NCBI RefSeq assembly: GCF_024169315.1
Contig: NZ_JALJWR010000001.1
Location: forward strand, 5,816,501-5,880,500
Direction: 5' to 3'
Origin: Pseudomonas migulae
GTDB taxonomy: Bacteria > Pseudomonadota > Gammaproteobacteria > Pseudomonadales > Pseudomonadaceae
Length of the DNA: 64,000 bases
Part shown: positions 61,725 to 64,000 of the stretch, one piece after another
Position numbering within the stretch: position 1 is the first letter of the stretch
How the letters are laid out: every line of letters starts with the position of its first letter
The notes under the pieces: generated by a model
The model's database searches: none
Seen by the model: only the letters and a program-made list of their open reading frames with translations
Told to the model about the DNA's origin: nothing
Position numbers and translations under genes: made by a program

Positions 61725-63323
61725 ATGGGAGCCAGCATTACCCTTGCAGGTGAAAGCCTGATCGCGCAGAAACTAGCCGCCAATGCGAGCTTGAAAGTGG
61801 CCCGCTTCATCTTCGCCAATGTCCCGGGACTGGACACCAGCGTGCCGGTGAATCGCGCTGCAGCTAAGCCTGCAGCAGCGCAGATCGTCCACAGCTATCC
61901 GATTCCGGAAGAGAACGCCGGCTATGTGAATCCCAACCAGATCGTGTACAGCGCGCAGATCGGGTCGGATATCGGTGACTGGGACTTCAACTGGATCGGT
62001 TTGGAAACGGCCGAAAACGTACTGTTTGCCGTGGCCTACGTGCCAGTGCAGCAGAAGCGACGCAATATCCCGCCGCTGCAGATCGGCAACAACCTGACCC
62101 GCAACTTCCTGGTGGTGTTCGACGGTGCCCAGGCGCTGACCGGCGTCACGATCGATGCCAACACCTGGCAGCATGACTTCACTGTGCGCCTGGCCGGCAT
62201 CGACGAGCGCGAGCGGCAGAGCAACCGTGACGTGTTCGGTCGCGCCTGTTTCTTCGGAAGTTCGCTGCAGGTGGAAAAGGTCGGCAGCGTGTACCAGGTC
62301 AAACTGGGCACCGCTTACCTGGAGGGCATTCGTATCGTGAGTTCGGCGGCCGTGCCGATCGTACCGCCGGCGCTGCCGACGACCGCGTGGGTGGATGTGT
62401 CGCTGCAGCGCCAACTCAGCGATGTGACGGCGAGCTGGCAAGTGGTGTTCGGTGCAGCCAAAGCCGATTACACCGACACGGCCGGGGTGCGTCACTACTG
62501 CATACCACTCGCCGACCTGGTTAACAGCGCGACCATCACCGATCGGCGTTCCGTGGAGCCTATCAATGGCTCCTTGGTCACCCATTTTGCCGCCCGTATC
62601 GGGGACTACGCCAACTTGCGTGCCCGGGCGACGACCAAGGACGACGTGCTGTTGGGCAATATCCCCAACGCCATCAGCGACGACGAGAACACCAACAGCA
62701 GCGTGATCCTGGCCACCACCAAGGCCGTCAAGTCGGCTACTGCGCTGCTTTGGACGGCCATCGCCAATATCGTGTCGGGGGCTACCGTCGTCGGGAAGGC
62801 GACCAAGTTGGCAACCGCCAGGAAAATCACCCTGAGTGGTGCCGTTGTCGGGGAGACCACATTCGACGGCTCTGCCGATGTGACGCTGACGGCTGTCGGC
62901 ACCGTAGCCACCGAGATCTCCGCCGGTACTGCAGAGATAGCATCCATTACGCGCACCAATGCGGGCGTCAATGACACTGCATTTATCACCCCCAAAAAAC
63001 TACGCTGGGGCGTCGCCTACAGCCTGGGAATGAATGGCTACATCGTGTTCCCGAGCTGGCTGGGAGGCTTGGTCATCCAGTGGGCGAACATCATGGCCGG
63101 CAGTGGATCGACCGACTTTGTGAGCACGGGCAACGCCTTTCCCATCGCCTTTCCCGAAATGGTGTTCGGCATGCTCGCCACCGTCAAACATGGTGCCGCG
63201 ATCGTAGGTAACTGGGGCTGCTATGGCATCGCCACCAGCACGTCTCAATTCACTGTCGTGATCGACGGTAGTAACTCCGCAACCATCGACCGCAACGCGT
63301 TTGTCGTCGCGTTCGGGAAGTAG
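61725..63323 (+). CDS. Tail fibre protein (DUF3751 N-terminal domain)
   Basis: 532 residues. The N-terminal baseplate-binding domain (GASITLAGESLIAQKLAANA, YVNPNQIVYSAQIGSDIGDW) is typical of DUF3751. The Thr/Ala/Gly-rich middle (KATKLATARKITLSGAVVGE, TTFDGSADVTLTAVGT) is the repeat found in fibre shafts. The C-terminal receptor part is variable. It would bind the host surface; the receptor is unknown. Confidence 0.88.
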   Translation: MGASITLAGESLIAQKLAANASLKVARFIFANVPGLDTSVPVNRAAAKPAAAQIVHSYPIPEENAGYVNPNQIVYSAQIGSDIGDWDFNWIGLETAENVLFAVAYVPVQQKRRNIPPLQIGNNLTRNFLVVFDGAQALTGVTIDANTWQHDFTVRLAGIDERERQSNRDVFGRACFFGSSLQVEKVGSVYQVKLGTAYLEGIRIVSSAAVPIVPPALPTTAWVDVSLQRQLSDVTASWQVVFGAAKADYTDTAGVRHYCIPLADLVNSATITDRRSVEPINGSLVTHFAARIGDYANLRARATTKDDVLLGNIPNAISDDENTNSSVILATTKAVKSATALLWTAIANIVSGATVVGKATKLATARKITLSGAVVGETTFDGSADVTLTAVGTVATEISAGTAEIASITRTNAGVNDTAFITPKKLRWGVAYSLGMNGYIVFPSWLGGLVIQWANIMAGSGSTDFVSTGNAFPIAFPEMVFGMLATVKHGAAIVGNWGCYGIATSTSQFTVVIDGSNSATIDRNAFVVAFGK

Positions 63324-63331
63324 GCCTAAAG

Positions 63332-63802
63332 ATGACTCGCTATTTCAGCCCCTCGACCCTTGGCACCTACATTGACAGCATTCATATGGCGATTCCGGCA
63401 GACGCCGTAATCATCAGTGACGCTCTGTTCGCCGAAGTGGTGACCAATCGTCCGGCAGCCAAACGCCTTGCGCCTGGCCCTGATGGCTTGCCCGTGCTGG
63501 TCGATCTCCCGCCACCGACCGAGCAGCAGTTGATCGCGGAGTTCACCAACACGGTGCAAAACTGGATGGACTCCAGTGCCCAGCGGTTCGGTTATGACGA
63601 TATCGGCAATGCCATCACCTATGCCGAAGAACCGGCGGTGCCCAAGTTTCAGCGTGAAGGGCAGGCGTTTCGTGCGTGGCGGTCGGCCTGTTGGGAGTTT
63701 TGTTATGCACAACTCGCAGCCGTAAAAAGCGGTGAGCGGGCAATGCTCACCCCGCAGGATTTGGTCGCTGAACTGCCGCTTTTGGAATTCGCCAATGATT
63801 AA
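63332..63802 (+). CDS. Tail fibre assembly protein
   Basis: 156 residues: MTRYFSPSTLGTYIDSIHMA, IPADAVIISDALFAEVVTNR and the Trp-rich GQAFRAWRSACWEFCYAQLA are typical of tail fibre assembly chaperones. It stands 8 bp after the fibre gene and overlaps the next gene by 8 bp. Confidence 0.88.
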   Translation: MTRYFSPSTLGTYIDSIHMAIPADAVIISDALFAEVVTNRPAAKRLAPGPDGLPVLVDLPPPTEQQLIAEFTNTVQNWMDSSAQRFGYDDIGNAITYAEEPAVPKFQREGQAFRAWRSACWEFCYAQLAAVKSGERAMLTPQDLVAELPLLEFAND

Positions 63803-64000
63803 CCCCTGGGCACCGGTGACCATGCGCTGGCCCGAACAGGCTACCCAGTGGATGGACGGCTTGGGCGCGGCCAAGGATCTGGCCGGCGGCGAGCTGGCCA
63901 GTACCGCGTTACGCCTGGCCAGCCTCAACGGAATGACCAGCACCAACCCGGGGCCAGTCGGCGCCGCTGCAGAAAGCGCGATCGCTGCCGGCCGTGCTGC
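63795..64000 (+). CDS. Phage protein, N-terminal part only
   Basis: The frame begins at 63795 (MINPWAPVTMRWPEQATQWM) and runs past the end of the window; 68 residues are visible. It is Ala/Gly/Ser-rich and helical. Genes of this kind follow the fibre assembly gene in HP1-like phages, but I cannot name the function. Confidence 0.6.
   Translation, partial: MINPWAPVTMRWPEQATQWMDGLGAAKDLAGGELASTALRLASLNGMTSTNPGPVGAAAESAIAAGRA

Larger units (their letters stand above)
36706..64000. mobile_element. P2-related prophage, right end outside the window
   Basis: From the tRNA 3' end to beyond 64000. It shows cargo, integrase, primase-helicase, a Cro/CI switch, an Ogr-type activator, P2-type head genes (portal, terminase, scaffold, capsid, small terminase, head completion) and a contractile tail with DUF2586 sheath, DUF2597 tube, tape measure, DUF2590 and baseplate J. 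Head order follows P2, while the sheath/tube set resembles HP1, K139 and phiO18P. All structural frames are intact, so the prophage may be inducible. Confidence 0.93.

Overview
The window looks like a chromosomal segment of a fluorescent-group Pseudomonas (P. fluorescens/putida-like). This rests on GC-rich coding, the many REP palindromes built on a GCGAGCAAGCCCGCTCCCAC core, the typical gene content (kdpFABCDE, speE, fad genes, corA, plsC) and a tRNA-Ser(GGA). The species is inferred, not proven.

Core chromosome, 1-36615. An SDR oxidoreductase and a FabF-like synthase face a TetR regulator (1-2097). A GntR regulator, a DUF1989 protein and an ethanolamine-type permease follow (2256-5537), with a small DUF2897 protein between. 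An IS110-family element sits exactly inside a REP palindrome (5727-6893). Next is kdpFABC-kdpDE for high-affinity potassium uptake (7129-15307). A run of single housekeeping or unknown genes follows: patatin, lipoprotein, CHAD, thioesterase, chemoreceptor, PLDc_N peptide, spermidine synthase and RraB. A three-gene ATP-grasp/alpha-E/transglutaminase operon (24501-27679) lies behind a textbook sigma-54 promoter. A cytochrome c protein, a thiolase plus multifunctional FadB-type pair, a glutamine amidotransferase, CorA, PlsC and an enoyl-CoA hydratase complete this part.

Prophage, 36706 to beyond 64000. It abuts the 3' end of tRNA-Ser(GGA), the likely attachment site. The order is: an AT-richer cargo stretch (36931-38979), a tyrosine integrase (39119-40282), small early genes and a primase-helicase, and a Cro/CI-type switch with an ordered operator array (45815-45872). 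Then come an Ogr-type late activator, a P2-type head module (portal and terminase on minus, scaffold/capsid/terminase small subunit/head completion on plus), and a tail module with DUF2586 sheath, DUF2597 tube, DUF2590 and baseplate J. That tail combination resembles HP1/K139-type relatives of P2. The lytic M15 peptidase sits inside the tail region. The right end lies outside the window.

Most interesting observations: (1) the IS110 element carries a non-coding left end whose predicted guide segments match both its REP target and its own ends around a CT core, as expected of a bridge RNA; (2) a classic A AAA AAG slippery site joins the two parts of the tail assembly chaperone; (3) the prophage switch has five in-register TGCA half-sites; (4) a minus-strand terminator and hairpins mark a possible unannotated small RNA at about 24207-24430; (5) the prophage cargo holds a 299-residue protein of no recognised family.
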